64,000 bases of DNA, taken from Salinirubrum litoreum. GTDB lineage: Archaea > Halobacteriota > Halobacteria > Halobacteriales > Haloferacaceae. The notes under the pieces were generated by a model. That model had not been told where the DNA came from. It made no database searches and saw only the letters and a program-made list of their open reading frames with translations. The translations under genes were made by a program, and so were the position numbers. Positions within the stretch are counted from its first letter, which is position 1; every line of letters begins with the position of its first letter. The stretch lies in contig NZ_JAJCVJ010000001.1 of NCBI RefSeq assembly GCF_020567425.1, positions 186,001-250,000 on the forward strand. Reading direction: 5' to 3'. This document shows, one piece after another, positions 37,744 to 46,139 of the stretch.

Positions 37744-39012
37744 GTGGCTCGGACGCCCCCCAGACAGCAGGCCCTGATCGCGCTCTCCGCGACCAGTCGG
37801 TTCGGTAGCGGCGCGTTGATGGGCACCGCCCTCGCGGTCTACATCGGCGAGATCGGCAGTCCCTTCGCGGTCAGTCTCGTCTTCCCGGCGTACTTCGTCG
37901 GCCTGATGCTGTTCGCCCCGGTCTGGGGCGCGGTCGCGGACGTGACCGGTCGCCGGCGGGCGGTGCTCGTCGGCACCGGCGTCGGCGCGACGCTCGCGGT
38001 GCTCCCCTTGACGCTCGTCGGCGGCATCTACGCCCCGATCGGCCTCCGGGCGCTGTACGCCGCGTTCGCGGCCGGGTTCTCGCCGGTGATGCTCGCGGTC
38101 GCCAGCCAGCGCGGCGGTGACGAGGGGCGCGGCAGGGAGGTCGGCTTCTTCAACAGCGCGCGGGCGATGGGCTTCACCGCCGGTCAGTTGACGGTCGGGG
38201 CACTGCTCGGTCTCCTCGTCCCGGACGCGCTGTACCTCGTGATCGCGGGGATCAGCCTCGTCTCGACGGTGACGGTCGCACTCGTCGCCGACCCGGCGGC
38301 CGGGTCCGACTCCGGTCCCGCCGCCGACGAGGACGTCTCGCTGTCGGCGGTCGTCGCGGCGGTCCGCCGCCGACTCCTGCCGAGTGTCGGCGAACGCGCC
38401 CACCTCCGGCAGAACGGTCTGCGGTGGCTCTACGTCGCACTGGCGCTCCGGAACATGACCGTCCTCGGCGTGATGAGTCTGATGCCGGTGTTCCTGACCG
38501 ACCGACTGGGGCTGTCGGCGTTCTGGATGGGCGTCGTGCTGGCGATCAACCCCGGCGGGCAGGTGGTCTGTATGTACCTGTTCGGGCGGGTCGCCGACGC
38601 GGTCGGGCGGAAGTCGCTGATCGTCGGCGGGATGGGCGGCAGTGCGGCCTTCGCGCTGGTGGCCGCGAGTGCGACGCTCCCCGCCTCGCAGGTGACACGA
38701 CTCGCAGTCGCGGCCGGCGCGTTCGTGTTGATCGCGGCCGCGTTCTCGGCGATGACGACCGGCGCGCTGGCGTTCATCGGCGACGTGGCACCGACGAACC
38801 GGGAGTCGGAGCTGATGGGGTTGCGAGACACGGCGAAGGGGGTCGGCGGGGTCTTCGGTCCGCCACTGCTCGGTGGGCTGGCGACGGTGGCGAGTTACGA
38901 GACCGCCTTCGCGGCCGGGAGCGTGCTGGCGTTGACGGCGACCGTGCTGGTCGGGGGGGCGCTCGTCGAGACGCGGACCGTCGGCGGCGGCCTCGCGGCC
39001 TCGTCCGACTGA
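37744..39012 (+). CDS. MFS transporter
   Basis: Encodes 422 residues from GTG at 37744. A TATA-like GATTTACG (about 37713-37720) lies 27 bases upstream. Twelve helices; the signature loop after TM2 is WGAVADVTGRRRAVL. The half-way loop is an Asp/Glu-rich cytoplasmic segment (about 188-205). Substrate unknown. It is divergent from the D-2-hydroxyacid dehydrogenase. Confidence 0.86.
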   Translation: MARTPPRQQALIALSATSRFGSGALMGTALAVYIGEIGSPFAVSLVFPAYFVGLMLFAPVWGAVADVTGRRRAVLVGTGVGATLAVLPLTLVGGIYAPIGLRALYAAFAAGFSPVMLAVASQRGGDEGRGREVGFFNSARAMGFTAGQLTVGALLGLLVPDALYLVIAGISLVSTVTVALVADPAAGSDSGPAADEDVSLSAVVAAVRRRLLPSVGERAHLRQNGLRWLYVALALRNMTVLGVMSLMPVFLTDRLGLSAFWMGVVLAINPGGQVVCMYLFGRVADAVGRKSLIVGGMGGSAAFALVAASATLPASQVTRLAVAAGAFVLIAAAFSAMTTGALAFIGDVAPTNRESELMGLRDTAKGVGGVFGPPLLGGLATVASYETAFAAGSVLALTATVLVGGALVETRTVGGGLAASSD

Positions 39013-39167
39013 GGCGGTGCTCCTGCGGTTCGTCCGGATCGGGTGGAGTGCCTCGGTCGCCCGTCCGGTCGAGTCGGCCAGCGCTCTCGGAGTCTCTCAC
39101 GATCCATCGTCGGGGACTCGTGGCCGAACCGGTGAAGCCAAACCGATCGGCCGTGGCAGTTCACGTA

Positions 39168-40865
39168 ATGACCGACGACCTCGACCGCGTGTGGTGGAAG
39201 GAGGCGGTCGTCTACCAGGTGTACCCCCGCTCGTTCAACGACACCGACGGCGACGGGCTCGGTGATCTGGCCGGTGTCGTCGAGCGACTCGACTACCTCG
39301 ACGACCTGGGTGTCGACGTCGTCTGGCTCAACCCCGTCTACGAGTCGCCCGGCGTCGACAACGGCTACGACATCGCCGACTACCGCGCGATCAACGAGCA
39401 GTTCGGGTCGATGGCCGACCTGGACCGGCTGATCGAGGGCCTCCACGACCGCGACATGAAGCTCATCATGGACCTCGTGGTGAACCACACCTCCGACGAA
39501 CACGAGTGGTTCCGGCGCTCGCGGGCGGGCGACGAGGACTACCGCGACTACTACTGGTGGGTCGAGTCGGAAGACGAGGAGGGGAACCCGGTGCCGCCGA
39601 ACAACTGGGAGTCCTTCTTCGGCGGGCCGGCGTGGACCTACGACGAGGAGAGCGGCGAGTGGTACCTCCACATCTTCGACACCCGGCAACCCGATCTGAA
39701 CTGGGAGAACCCCGAGGTGCGCCGGGAGATCAAGGAGATGATCACGTGGTGGCTCGACAAGGGCATCGACGGCTTCCGGATGGACGTGATCAACCTGCTG
39801 TCGAAGCCCGAGGGCCTGCCCGACGGCACCGACCCGGAGGCCATCGTCACCGGGGCGGACCAGTTCGTCAACGGCCCGCGCATCCACGAGTTCCTCGGCG
39901 ACGTGTACGACGAGGTCCTCGCGGGCCGGGACGTGATGACCGTCGGCGAGATGGTCGACCTCACGGTACAGGAGGCGCGCGAGTTCCTCTACCCCGAGGG
40001 CGACGGGATGAGCATGGCGTTCAACTTCGACCACATGCGACTCGACTTCGGCCCGAACGGTCGCTGGGACCTGGACGACTGGACGCTCCGGGAACTGAAG
40101 GCGACGATGTCCCACTGGCAGTACGGCCTGGCGGGCCGTGGCTGGAACTCGCTGTACCTCAACAACCACGACGAACCCCGGATGGTCTCGCGGTTCGGCG
40201 ACGAGGCGTACCGGGAGAAGTCCGCGAAACTGCTCGCCACCCTCACCCACACGATGCAGGGGACGCCGTTCATCTACCAGGGCGAGGAGATCGGGATGAC
40301 GAACTACCCCTTCGAGTCGCTCGACGAGGTGCGGGACGTGGACACGATCAAGAACGTCGAAGTCCTGCGCGAGGAGGGGACCGTCACCGACGACGAGGAG
40401 ATCATGCGCCTCGTCCGTCACCGCAGTCGTGACAACGCCCGGACCCCGATGCAGTGGACCGCCGAGGAGGCCCACGCCGGCTTCACCGACGGCGAGCCGT
40501 GGATCGGTGTCAACCCGAACTACGAGGAGATCAACGTCGCGGACGCCCGCGAGAACTCGGACTCCATCTGGCACTACTACCGCGATCTGATCGAGATGCG
40601 CGCCGACGAGGACGTGCTCCTGTACGGCGACTACGACCTGCTACTCCCCTCGCACGAGGAGATCTGGGCGTACACCAGAACGTTGGCGGACGAGACCGCG
40701 CTGGTCGTCCTGAACTTCTCGCGCGGGACGCCCCGGTTCGAACCCCCGGAAGGACTGGCCGGCAGAGACGCGGAGTTGTTGATCGGCAACTACGCGGTCC
40801 CCGTGGAGTCGGTCGAGGCGTTCGCTCTCAGGCCGTGGGAGGCGCGGGTGTACCGACTGGACTGA
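39168..40865 (+). CDS. GH13 alpha-glucosidase (oligo-1,6-glucosidase type)
   Basis: Encodes 565 residues. Catalytic residues are Asp206 (GFRMDVIN), Glu261 (TVGEM) and Asp335 (NNHDEPR). The valine directly after Asp206 is the residue typical of enzymes preferring alpha-1,6 linkages such as oligo-1,6-glucosidase, while maltases tend to have Thr; this is a known tendency, not proof. WWKEAVVYQVYPRSFNDTDGDG is the family start. It has no signal peptide, so acts on imported sugars in the cytosol. ATG at 39168 is chosen because the upstream frame overlaps the MFS gene. Confidence 0.92.
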   Translation: MTDDLDRVWWKEAVVYQVYPRSFNDTDGDGLGDLAGVVERLDYLDDLGVDVVWLNPVYESPGVDNGYDIADYRAINEQFGSMADLDRLIEGLHDRDMKLIMDLVVNHTSDEHEWFRRSRAGDEDYRDYYWWVESEDEEGNPVPPNNWESFFGGPAWTYDEESGEWYLHIFDTRQPDLNWENPEVRREIKEMITWWLDKGIDGFRMDVINLLSKPEGLPDGTDPEAIVTGADQFVNGPRIHEFLGDVYDEVLAGRDVMTVGEMVDLTVQEAREFLYPEGDGMSMAFNFDHMRLDFGPNGRWDLDDWTLRELKATMSHWQYGLAGRGWNSLYLNNHDEPRMVSRFGDEAYREKSAKLLATLTHTMQGTPFIYQGEEIGMTNYPFESLDEVRDVDTIKNVEVLREEGTVTDDEEIMRLVRHRSRDNARTPMQWTAEEAHAGFTDGEPWIGVNPNYEEINVADARENSDSIWHYYRDLIEMRADEDVLLYGDYDLLLPSHEEIWAYTRTLADETALVVLNFSRGTPRFEPPEGLAGRDAELLIGNYAVPVESVEAFALRPWEARVYRLD

Positions 40866-40965
40866 TCGTCGGGGTCGTCCACCCGGACCGACGGTCGCTC
40901 CCGGTTGACGAACCGACCCGGATCGGCACCCGAGTTGTTACGGAGTCGACACGGGAGCCCCGCCA

Positions 40966-40971
40966 TTTATA
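40966..40971 (+). promoter_or_regulatory. TATA box of the nucleotidyltransferase gene
   Basis: TTTATA is centred about 27 bases before the ATG at 40996, supporting that start rather than the GTG at 40981. Confidence 0.7.
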
Positions 40972-40995
40972 CCCCCTGACGTGGACGTTCGTGGC

Positions 40996-41964
40996 ATGAA
41001 AGCCGTCGTTCTCGCAGGAGGGTACGCGACCCGGATGTGGCCGATCACGAAGGACCGCCCGAAGATGTTCCTGCCGGTCGGTGACATCACGATCATCGAC
41101 ACCATCTTCGAGGATCTGGAGGCCGACGACCGCATCTCGGAGGTGTTCGTCAGCACCAACGAGTACTTCGCGGACGACTTCCGCGACTACATCGCGGAGA
41201 GCGACTTCGAGAAGCCGACCCTGTCGGTCGAGGAGACCGCCGAGGAAGACGAGAAGTTCGGCGTCGTCGGCGCACTCGCGCAACTGATCGACCGCGAGGG
41301 CGTCGAGGAGGACATGGTCGTCGTCGCCGGCGACAACCTCATCAGCTTCGACATGGCCGAGTTCGTGGACTTCTTCCAGGAGAAGGACACGCCCGCGCTT
41401 GCGGCCTACGACGTCGGGTCGAAGGAGCGAGCGAAGTCCTACGGCCTCGTCGAACTCGACGGCTCCCGCGTCGTCAACTTCCAGGAGAAACCCGAGGACC
41501 CGAACAGCACGCTCGTCTCCATCGCCTGCTACGCCTTCCGCGCCGAGGACCTGCCGAAGTTCGACGACTACCTCGCGGAGGACAAGAACCCGGACGAACC
41601 GGGCTGGTTCATGCAGTGGCTCCAGCAGAACGGCGAGGTGAACGCCTTCACCTTCGACGGCGCGTGGTACGACATCGGCACGCCCGAGAGCTACCTCGAC
41701 GCGGTCGAGTGGGCGCTCGACGGCGAGAACCACGTCGCCGACGGTGCGACCGTCGAGAACAGCGATCTGGGCGAGAACGTGCTCGTCCTCTCCGGATCGG
41801 AGATCACCGACTCGTCGCTGGATCGGTCGGTCGTCTTCCGGAACGCAACCATCTCGAACTGCGACATCCGGAACTCGATCATCGACGAGGAGACGCACCT
41901 CGACAACCTCGATCTGTCGGACGCGCTGATCGGCTCTCACTCCCGGATCGTCCACGACGAGTAA
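40996..41964 (+). CDS. Sugar-1-phosphate nucleotidyltransferase
   Basis: Encodes 322 residues. VVLAGGYATRMWPITKDRPKMFLPVG is the pyrophosphorylase motif (residues 3-29; Lys in RPKMFLPV binds phosphate), and DNLISFD holds the metal Asp. The C-terminal ~80 residues (NHVADGATVENSDLGENVLV) form a left-handed beta-helix with regular spacing. It makes an NDP-sugar, probably UDP- or dTDP-glucose, for glycosylation or surface polymers. The leaderless TATA box fixes the start. Confidence 0.9.
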   Translation: MKAVVLAGGYATRMWPITKDRPKMFLPVGDITIIDTIFEDLEADDRISEVFVSTNEYFADDFRDYIAESDFEKPTLSVEETAEEDEKFGVVGALAQLIDREGVEEDMVVVAGDNLISFDMAEFVDFFQEKDTPALAAYDVGSKERAKSYGLVELDGSRVVNFQEKPEDPNSTLVSIACYAFRAEDLPKFDDYLAEDKNPDEPGWFMQWLQQNGEVNAFTFDGAWYDIGTPESYLDAVEWALDGENHVADGATVENSDLGENVLVLSGSEITDSSLDRSVVFRNATISNCDIRNSIIDEETHLDNLDLSDALIGSHSRIVHDE

Positions 41965-42068
41965 CCTCCGAGCCTCCCCGGTTTTCGACGACTCGGCGAC
42001 ACCGACTATCGGCAACGAGCGACGACATCTGAGATCAAACACGATCCGGCACGAGCGTTTGCGCGCGC

Positions 42069-42075
42069 CTTATTC
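42069..42075 (+). promoter_or_regulatory. TATA-like box of bop
   Basis: CTTATTC is centred about 29 bases before the bacteriorhodopsin ATG at 42101. I do not see a clear Halobacterium-type bop upstream activator sequence, so light or oxygen control is uncertain. Confidence 0.5.
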
Positions 42076-42100
42076 CCGCTCCGCGCCTCTCTCAGGCAGT

Positions 42101-42871
42101 ATGGCAACACCAACACCGGGGTTAGAAGCGACTGCGTTGTGGGTCGGCACGGCCGGGATGACACTCGGCACACTCTACTTCCTCTGGCGGGGCCGTGGCG
42201 TCTCCGACCGGAAGGCACAGGAGTTCTACATCATCACGATCTTCATCACGGCTATCGCGGCCGTCTCGTACTTCGCGATGGCGACCGGCTACGGGTTGAT
42301 CGAGGTGAACGTGGCCGGTCTCGGCACGCTCGACATCTACTGGGCGAGATACGCCGACTGGCTGTTCACCACGCCACTGCTCCTGCTCGATCTGGCGCTG
42401 TTGGTCAACGCCAAGCGGAACACCATCTACACGCTGATCGGACTGGACGTGCTGATGATCTCGACCGGCCTGGCGGGTGCGCTGGCGACAGAGGGGCAAC
42501 TGTTCCGGATCTTCTGGTGGGCGATCAGCACGGGCGCGTTCGTCGTCCTGCTGTACTACCTGCTCCGGACCCTGACCCGCGAGGCTGCGACCCGCGACCC
42601 CGAGACTGCGAAGCTGTTCGGACAGCTTCGCAACCTCGTGATCGTGCTGTGGTCGCTGTACCCCGTGGTCTGGCTCCTCGGCACCGAGAGTGGCCTGGCG
42701 ATAATCGGTCTGGGCGTCGAGACGGCCGCGTTCGCGGTACTCGACCTGACGGCGAAGGTCGGCTTCGGGCTGGTTCTCCTCCGGAGCCGCGCCATCCTCG
42801 GCACCGACGAGGGCCGGGAGATGGACGAGGCGACGGAGGAAGCCGACCTGACCGGCGACGCGGCCGTCTGA
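42101..42871 (+). CDS. bop: Bacteriorhodopsin, light-driven proton pump
   Basis: Encodes 256 residues with seven helices. All proton-pump residues are in place: Asp86 (bR Asp85, Schiff-base counter-ion), Thr90, Asp97 (Asp96 donor), Asp116 (Asp115), Glu196 and Glu207 (Glu194/204 release group), Asp215 (Asp212) and retinal lysine Lys219 (Lys216) in LDLTAKVGFG. ARYADWLFTTPLLLLDLALL distinguishes it from halorhodopsin and sensory rhodopsin. Retinal-synthesis genes (brp/blh) are not in the window. Bacterioruberin, made by the crtD operon here, binds some archaeal pumps of this type. Confidence 0.97.
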   Translation: MATPTPGLEATALWVGTAGMTLGTLYFLWRGRGVSDRKAQEFYIITIFITAIAAVSYFAMATGYGLIEVNVAGLGTLDIYWARYADWLFTTPLLLLDLALLVNAKRNTIYTLIGLDVLMISTGLAGALATEGQLFRIFWWAISTGAFVVLLYYLLRTLTREAATRDPETAKLFGQLRNLVIVLWSLYPVVWLLGTESGLAIIGLGVETAAFAVLDLTAKVGFGLVLLRSRAILGTDEGREMDEATEEADLTGDAAV

Positions 42872-42874
42872 GAT

Positions 42875-42896
42875 CCGACCGTCGGAACACGTTTTT
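42875..42896 (+). terminator. Terminator after bop
   Basis: CCGACCGTCGG (42875-42885) folds into a short stem, followed by a T5 run at 42892-42896, 4-25 bases after the bop stop. The T run is typical of archaeal termination. Confidence 0.6.
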
Positions 42897-42932
42897 CGGG
42901 CGAATCGACCGACTACCTGCTGTATCGACCTG

Positions 42933-43655
42933 CTACTCGCCGAGTCGCGCGTCGGTGATCTCCAGATAGCCGCGCGTCCCTTCCCACACCGTCTCGTACT
43001 CCAGTTCCAGCTTTCGACTCATGTGCGGCGCGTCGGTCACGAGCGTCTCGAACTCCCCGCCCTCACCGAGCAGGTGGACGCCGTACTCGTCGTGCAGGTC
43101 CTCCAACTCCGCCAGCGCCTCGTGATCCAGCGTCCGGCCGAGCCACGACTCGTCGAGTCCGTGCGCGGCGACCTGCACGATCAGAATCTCGAAGCCGGCG
43201 TCGAGCATCGCGTCGGCCAGTTCGCGGGGGTCCTCCTGCCAGAGTGGCGCAAAGAGGTCGATGCCGAGGCGGTCGCACATCGCCCGAATCCGGTTCGTCT
43301 GGAACTCGCTCTCCACCGCGCCGGCCGTCACGCCCGCGATGTCGATGTCGTCCTGCAACTCCCGCAGGGCGGCTTCGAGCGGTTCCAGTTCCGAGTCACC
43401 CTGCGCGCCCGAGTCCCGGGTGCCCTCGGCGTCGAGTTCGCCCGGTTCGACCTCGATCAGGTCGATGCCGACGCTCTCGGCGACCAGCGCCGTGAGATGC
43501 GTGGCCGGCGTGTGGTACATGTACGAGTCGCCCTCGGGGTGGACCGTCAGGAGTCGCGTGACGTTCAGGCCATCCTCCAGGGCGCGGTACAGCGCCCACG
43601 AGGAGTCCTTCCCGCCCGAGAAGAGACTGACCCACTCGCCCTCGCTCGTCGTCAT
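42933..43655 (-). CDS. dph6: Diphthine--ammonia ligase Dph6
   Basis: Encodes 240 residues. SLFSGGKDSSWALYRAL is the PP-loop ATP pyrophosphatase motif (residues 10-26); GVTAGAVESEFQTNRIRAMCDRLGIDLFAPLW and GEGGEFETLV are signatures of Dph6, which adds the amide in the final step of diphthamide synthesis on aEF2. The ATG at 43655 is the family start; the GTG-led frame to 43736 is unlikely. Convergent with bop. Confidence 0.9.
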   Translation of the reverse strand: MTTSEGEWVSLFSGGKDSSWALYRALEDGLNVTRLLTVHPEGDSYMYHTPATHLTALVAESVGIDLIEVEPGELDAEGTRDSGAQGDSELEPLEAALRELQDDIDIAGVTAGAVESEFQTNRIRAMCDRLGIDLFAPLWQEDPRELADAMLDAGFEILIVQVAAHGLDESWLGRTLDHEALAELEDLHDEYGVHLLGEGGEFETLVTDAPHMSRKLELEYETVWEGTRGYLEITDARLGE

Positions 43656-44093
43656 TGCCGGTCCTAGTACCGAGTGCAGTAAACCGTCTCCGGTTCGCCG
43701 CGGTAGGCCGAGAACGAGGCCGGATCGGTTCGACACACAGTCTCGCGGGTTCTGCTACCGCCGGTCGTGACAACGACTGACTCGATTCCGTGAAACCGAG
43801 CGACAGCGCCGACTTCGGCTCGGGTGGTACGCCGGCCCTACCGATCCGGTTCGCCGGGCCTGCGAGGGACCTAACAACGACTTAGGCCGGGAGGTGGCGG
43901 ATCGTACCTATGACCCAACAGGTCGGAGTGAGGGTATCCCTGTTCGGACAGGTGCCGGCACCGCGCCGGCTGGCGACAGACGCCGAACTCCCGACGCCCG
44001 TCGCGTCGTGGGACGACGCTCACCGCGCCGTCGTACGACGCCCCCGCGCCGTGGCAGTCCGACCGACGAACAGGACAGAGAGAAACCCCAACA
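43656..44093. other. Regulatory region upstream of the first SipW-type gene
   Basis: 438 bases. It contains GGTACG-N7-TACC at 43826-43842, a CCTAA/TTAGG dyad at 43870-43886, and a GTACCTAT box at 43904-43911. The ATG is about 183 bases after that box, so the transcript probably has a long 5' leader, unusual for haloarchaea. I found no small gene in it. Confidence 0.6.
43826..43842 (+). promoter_or_regulatory. GGTACG-N7-TACC dyad, site A
   Basis: GGTACGCCGGCCCTACC is the first of five perfect dyads (GGTA-N9-TACC) upstream of SipW-type genes. Here it lies about 60 bases before the box at 43904; a degenerate version (GGTG-N8-TACC) covers that box at 43893-43908. Confidence 0.7.
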
Positions 44094-45734
44094 ATGAGCA
44101 ACGATACACAGTTCCGCATCTCCCGACGCAGCGTCCTCGCAGGCCTCGGCACCATCGGCATCGCGTCCGCCGGCGCCGGCCTCGGCACGACCGCCTTCTT
44201 CAGCGACGAGGAATCCGTCTCCGCCGAGCTCCAGGCCGGCCGCCTCGACCTCCTGGTCGACTTCCGCGCCACCTACAAGCCGTGGCTCGGACTGGAGGAC
44301 ACCCAGGCAATCGTCGACGGTCCCGTCTACGCAGTACCGGGCGACGAGATGACCTACGTGGTCGGACAGGCGCCCGACTGGCGCGACGTCGACGACCAGG
44401 TTCTCACCGGTGAGGCGTGGGCGTCCGCGACCCGTCAGATCGACGCGTGTGAGTACGAGAACACCACCGACATCCGCCAGGAGATCGGTGACGGCCAGTT
44501 CGTCGACGGCACGCCCGAGATGGACGACTCGTTCTACACGGGCTACGTCGACGGCGACGAGGGCGTCATGTTCTCGCTCAACGACGTGAAGCCGAAGGAC
44601 GAGGGCGAGGCGACCATCTCCCTGCACCTCTGCGACAACCCCGGGTTCATCGGCGTGAGCGCGTTCGTCGACTCCGCGTCCGAGAACGGCCTCGTCGAAC
44701 CCGAGACGTCGGCCGGCGACGACATGGGTGACGGACTCGGCGAACTCGCCAACTTCATCTACGTCCGCGTCTGGCGCGACGCCGACTGCTCCAACACGAT
44801 CAACGGCGACGAGTCACCCCTCTACCAGGGTTCCCTCGCCGGCTTCGTCGCGGCGATCGACGAGGCGAGTTCCGAGCAGACGCCCGTCGAGGGCCTCCAG
44901 CTCATGGGATCGCGCATGAACGGCTGTTTCGAGCCGGGCGTCCACTGCGTGGCCTTCGACTGGTACTTCATCTGTGAACCCGAGGACTTCGACCTCCCCT
45001 CGGACGCAGTCGCGGAAGGCACCATCGGTGACGAACTCGACGCCGCCGGCATCGAGCGCGACGTGAACGTCGCCCAGACCGACACCCTGTCGTTCGGTCT
45101 CGCGTTCAACGCGGTCCAGTGCCGCCACAACATGGTCCCGAACTTCCGACACGTCGTCGGTGAGGGCTTCGGCAAGAACGACGCCGGCGCTGACGGTCTC
45201 GCAACCCCCGTCCCGCTCGAGGGCAAGATCCGCAAGGGTCAGTCGCCCCAGAAGGGCACGTTCGCCTACACGCTCCAGAACAACGTGACGAACGCCGCTA
45301 GCCCGCTGAACGGCACGAACGTCCCGAACGGCACGAGCCAGTCGTTCACGCTGAGCTACGACGGCACCACGGCGAACCTGATGGTCGACGACGCCGACGA
45401 CACCGTCGACATCGACATGCTCTCCGACATCACCGACGCGGTCGGTGTGACGGTTCGCGGTCGCGGCACGGTCTCCAACGCTGTCGTCGAGAACCTGCGC
45501 CTGCAGGTCCCCTCCAGCGGCATCGACACCACGGTTCCGACGCTCAGCGCGTTCGACAACCCGAGCTACATCAACGGCGACGACGACCAGCCGGAACGCT
45601 ACTGCGCGTTCCTCGACGTGGACGGTCTGGACGAGGGCTTCACCCTGACCGGCGACGCGACCCTGACCTGGGACGGCGACAGCTCGCAGGAACAGCCCGC
45701 CGTGTACTTCTTCGCTGGCGCGACCGGCGCGTGA
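44094..45734 (+). CDS. SipW-type secreted protein, TasA-like (gene A)
   Basis: Encodes 546 residues. The N-terminus has a twin-arginine, SipW-type signal (SRRSVLAGLGTIGIASAGAG then LGTTAFFSDEE and AGRLDLLVDF), the hallmark of TasA/camelysin-like surface proteins. The mature part shares cores with the next gene: ISLHLCDNPGFIGVSAF, LANFIYVRVWRDADC, CFEPGVHCVAFDWYF and FNAVQCRHN. After QCRHN an extra ~180-residue beta-rich domain follows. Codon use is strongly biased to C-ending codons, so expression may be high. Infer an extracellular filament or matrix subunit; the cognate signal peptidase lies 6 kb downstream. Confidence 0.8.
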   Translation: MSNDTQFRISRRSVLAGLGTIGIASAGAGLGTTAFFSDEESVSAELQAGRLDLLVDFRATYKPWLGLEDTQAIVDGPVYAVPGDEMTYVVGQAPDWRDVDDQVLTGEAWASATRQIDACEYENTTDIRQEIGDGQFVDGTPEMDDSFYTGYVDGDEGVMFSLNDVKPKDEGEATISLHLCDNPGFIGVSAFVDSASENGLVEPETSAGDDMGDGLGELANFIYVRVWRDADCSNTINGDESPLYQGSLAGFVAAIDEASSEQTPVEGLQLMGSRMNGCFEPGVHCVAFDWYFICEPEDFDLPSDAVAEGTIGDELDAAGIERDVNVAQTDTLSFGLAFNAVQCRHNMVPNFRHVVGEGFGKNDAGADGLATPVPLEGKIRKGQSPQKGTFAYTLQNNVTNAASPLNGTNVPNGTSQSFTLSYDGTTANLMVDDADDTVDIDMLSDITDAVGVTVRGRGTVSNAVVENLRLQVPSSGIDTTVPTLSAFDNPSYINGDDDQPERYCAFLDVDGLDEGFTLTGDATLTWDGDSSQEQPAVYFFAGATGA

Positions 45735-45924
45735 GCTGAAGTCCACGACCTGACAACCTCCACCCCCGTCTCGGTGCGGCAAACTCCCCTGTCTCACCGA
45801 CGACCCTCCCGCGCCCTGCGCGATTTTCACGATCACCACAGCACCTTGCTGTCGAGTCGTGAAGCCGGCGCGTAGCTAACTGGATCGTAGAGTGTTTGCA
45901 TCCGACCGCACCCGAGACGCGTCC

Positions 45925-45941
45925 GGTACGCATCCCGTACC
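45925..45941 (+). promoter_or_regulatory. GGTACG-N7-TACC dyad, site B
   Basis: GGTACGCATCCCGTACC lies 26 bases before the CATACCTAT box. The box itself is preceded by ACGCGACC, as at the other units, and by a degenerate half-site starting 32 bases downstream of this site. Confidence 0.75.
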
Positions 45942-46067
45942 GTCTCTGCGAGTCGCACCACGCGACCCATACCTATCCCCCGAGAGGGCGTCAGATCGGG
46001 TGTCCTCCCCCGCCGGCCGGTCGTCTCCGACCGGTCCGTGGGACCCCGACTGACGGTCGGCTCTCCC

Positions 46068-46107
46068 ACCCACCGTGGCGTTCGGCGGTTCGACTCCGCC
46101 AGTGGGT
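46068..46107 (+). promoter_or_regulatory. Conserved leader hairpin resembling a tRNA T-arm (gene B)
   Basis: ACCCAC (46068-46073) pairs with GTGGGT (46102-46107) around an inner stem GGCGG/CCGCC with loop TTCGACT. The inner block GGCGGTTCGACTCCGCC and the following GTGGGTCT recur exactly before gene C (one base between them differs). The loop has the TTCGA of a T-arm, but no complete tRNA fits. Confidence 0.65.
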
Positions 46108-46139
46108 CTCACTCCGGCACCACCGGAGCAGACACGATC

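Larger units (their letters stand above)
45735..46139. other. Leader and promoter region of the second SipW-type gene
   Basis: 405 bases. A dyad (45925-45941) and a CATACCTAT box (45968-45976) are followed by a ~140-base leader that folds into hairpins: 46015-46036 (9 bp, one G-T), 46046-46060 (5 bp), a compound stem 46068-46107, and 46112-46128 (6 bp), the last ending 11 bases before the ATG. The leader may carry regulation. Confidence 0.6.

Noticed and set aside
43910-44413. 167-codon opening starting ATGACCCAACAG overlapping gene A
   Set aside because: It overlaps gene A in another frame and turns into Arg/Pro-rich noise; the real gene has a textbook signal peptide.
46084-46107. tRNA gene or tRNA 3' end (attachment site) suggested by a T-arm-like stem
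   Set aside because: No D-arm, anticodon arm or 7-bp acceptor could be paired around it; the same stem recurs before gene C with a different outer stem, so a leader RNA element is more likely.
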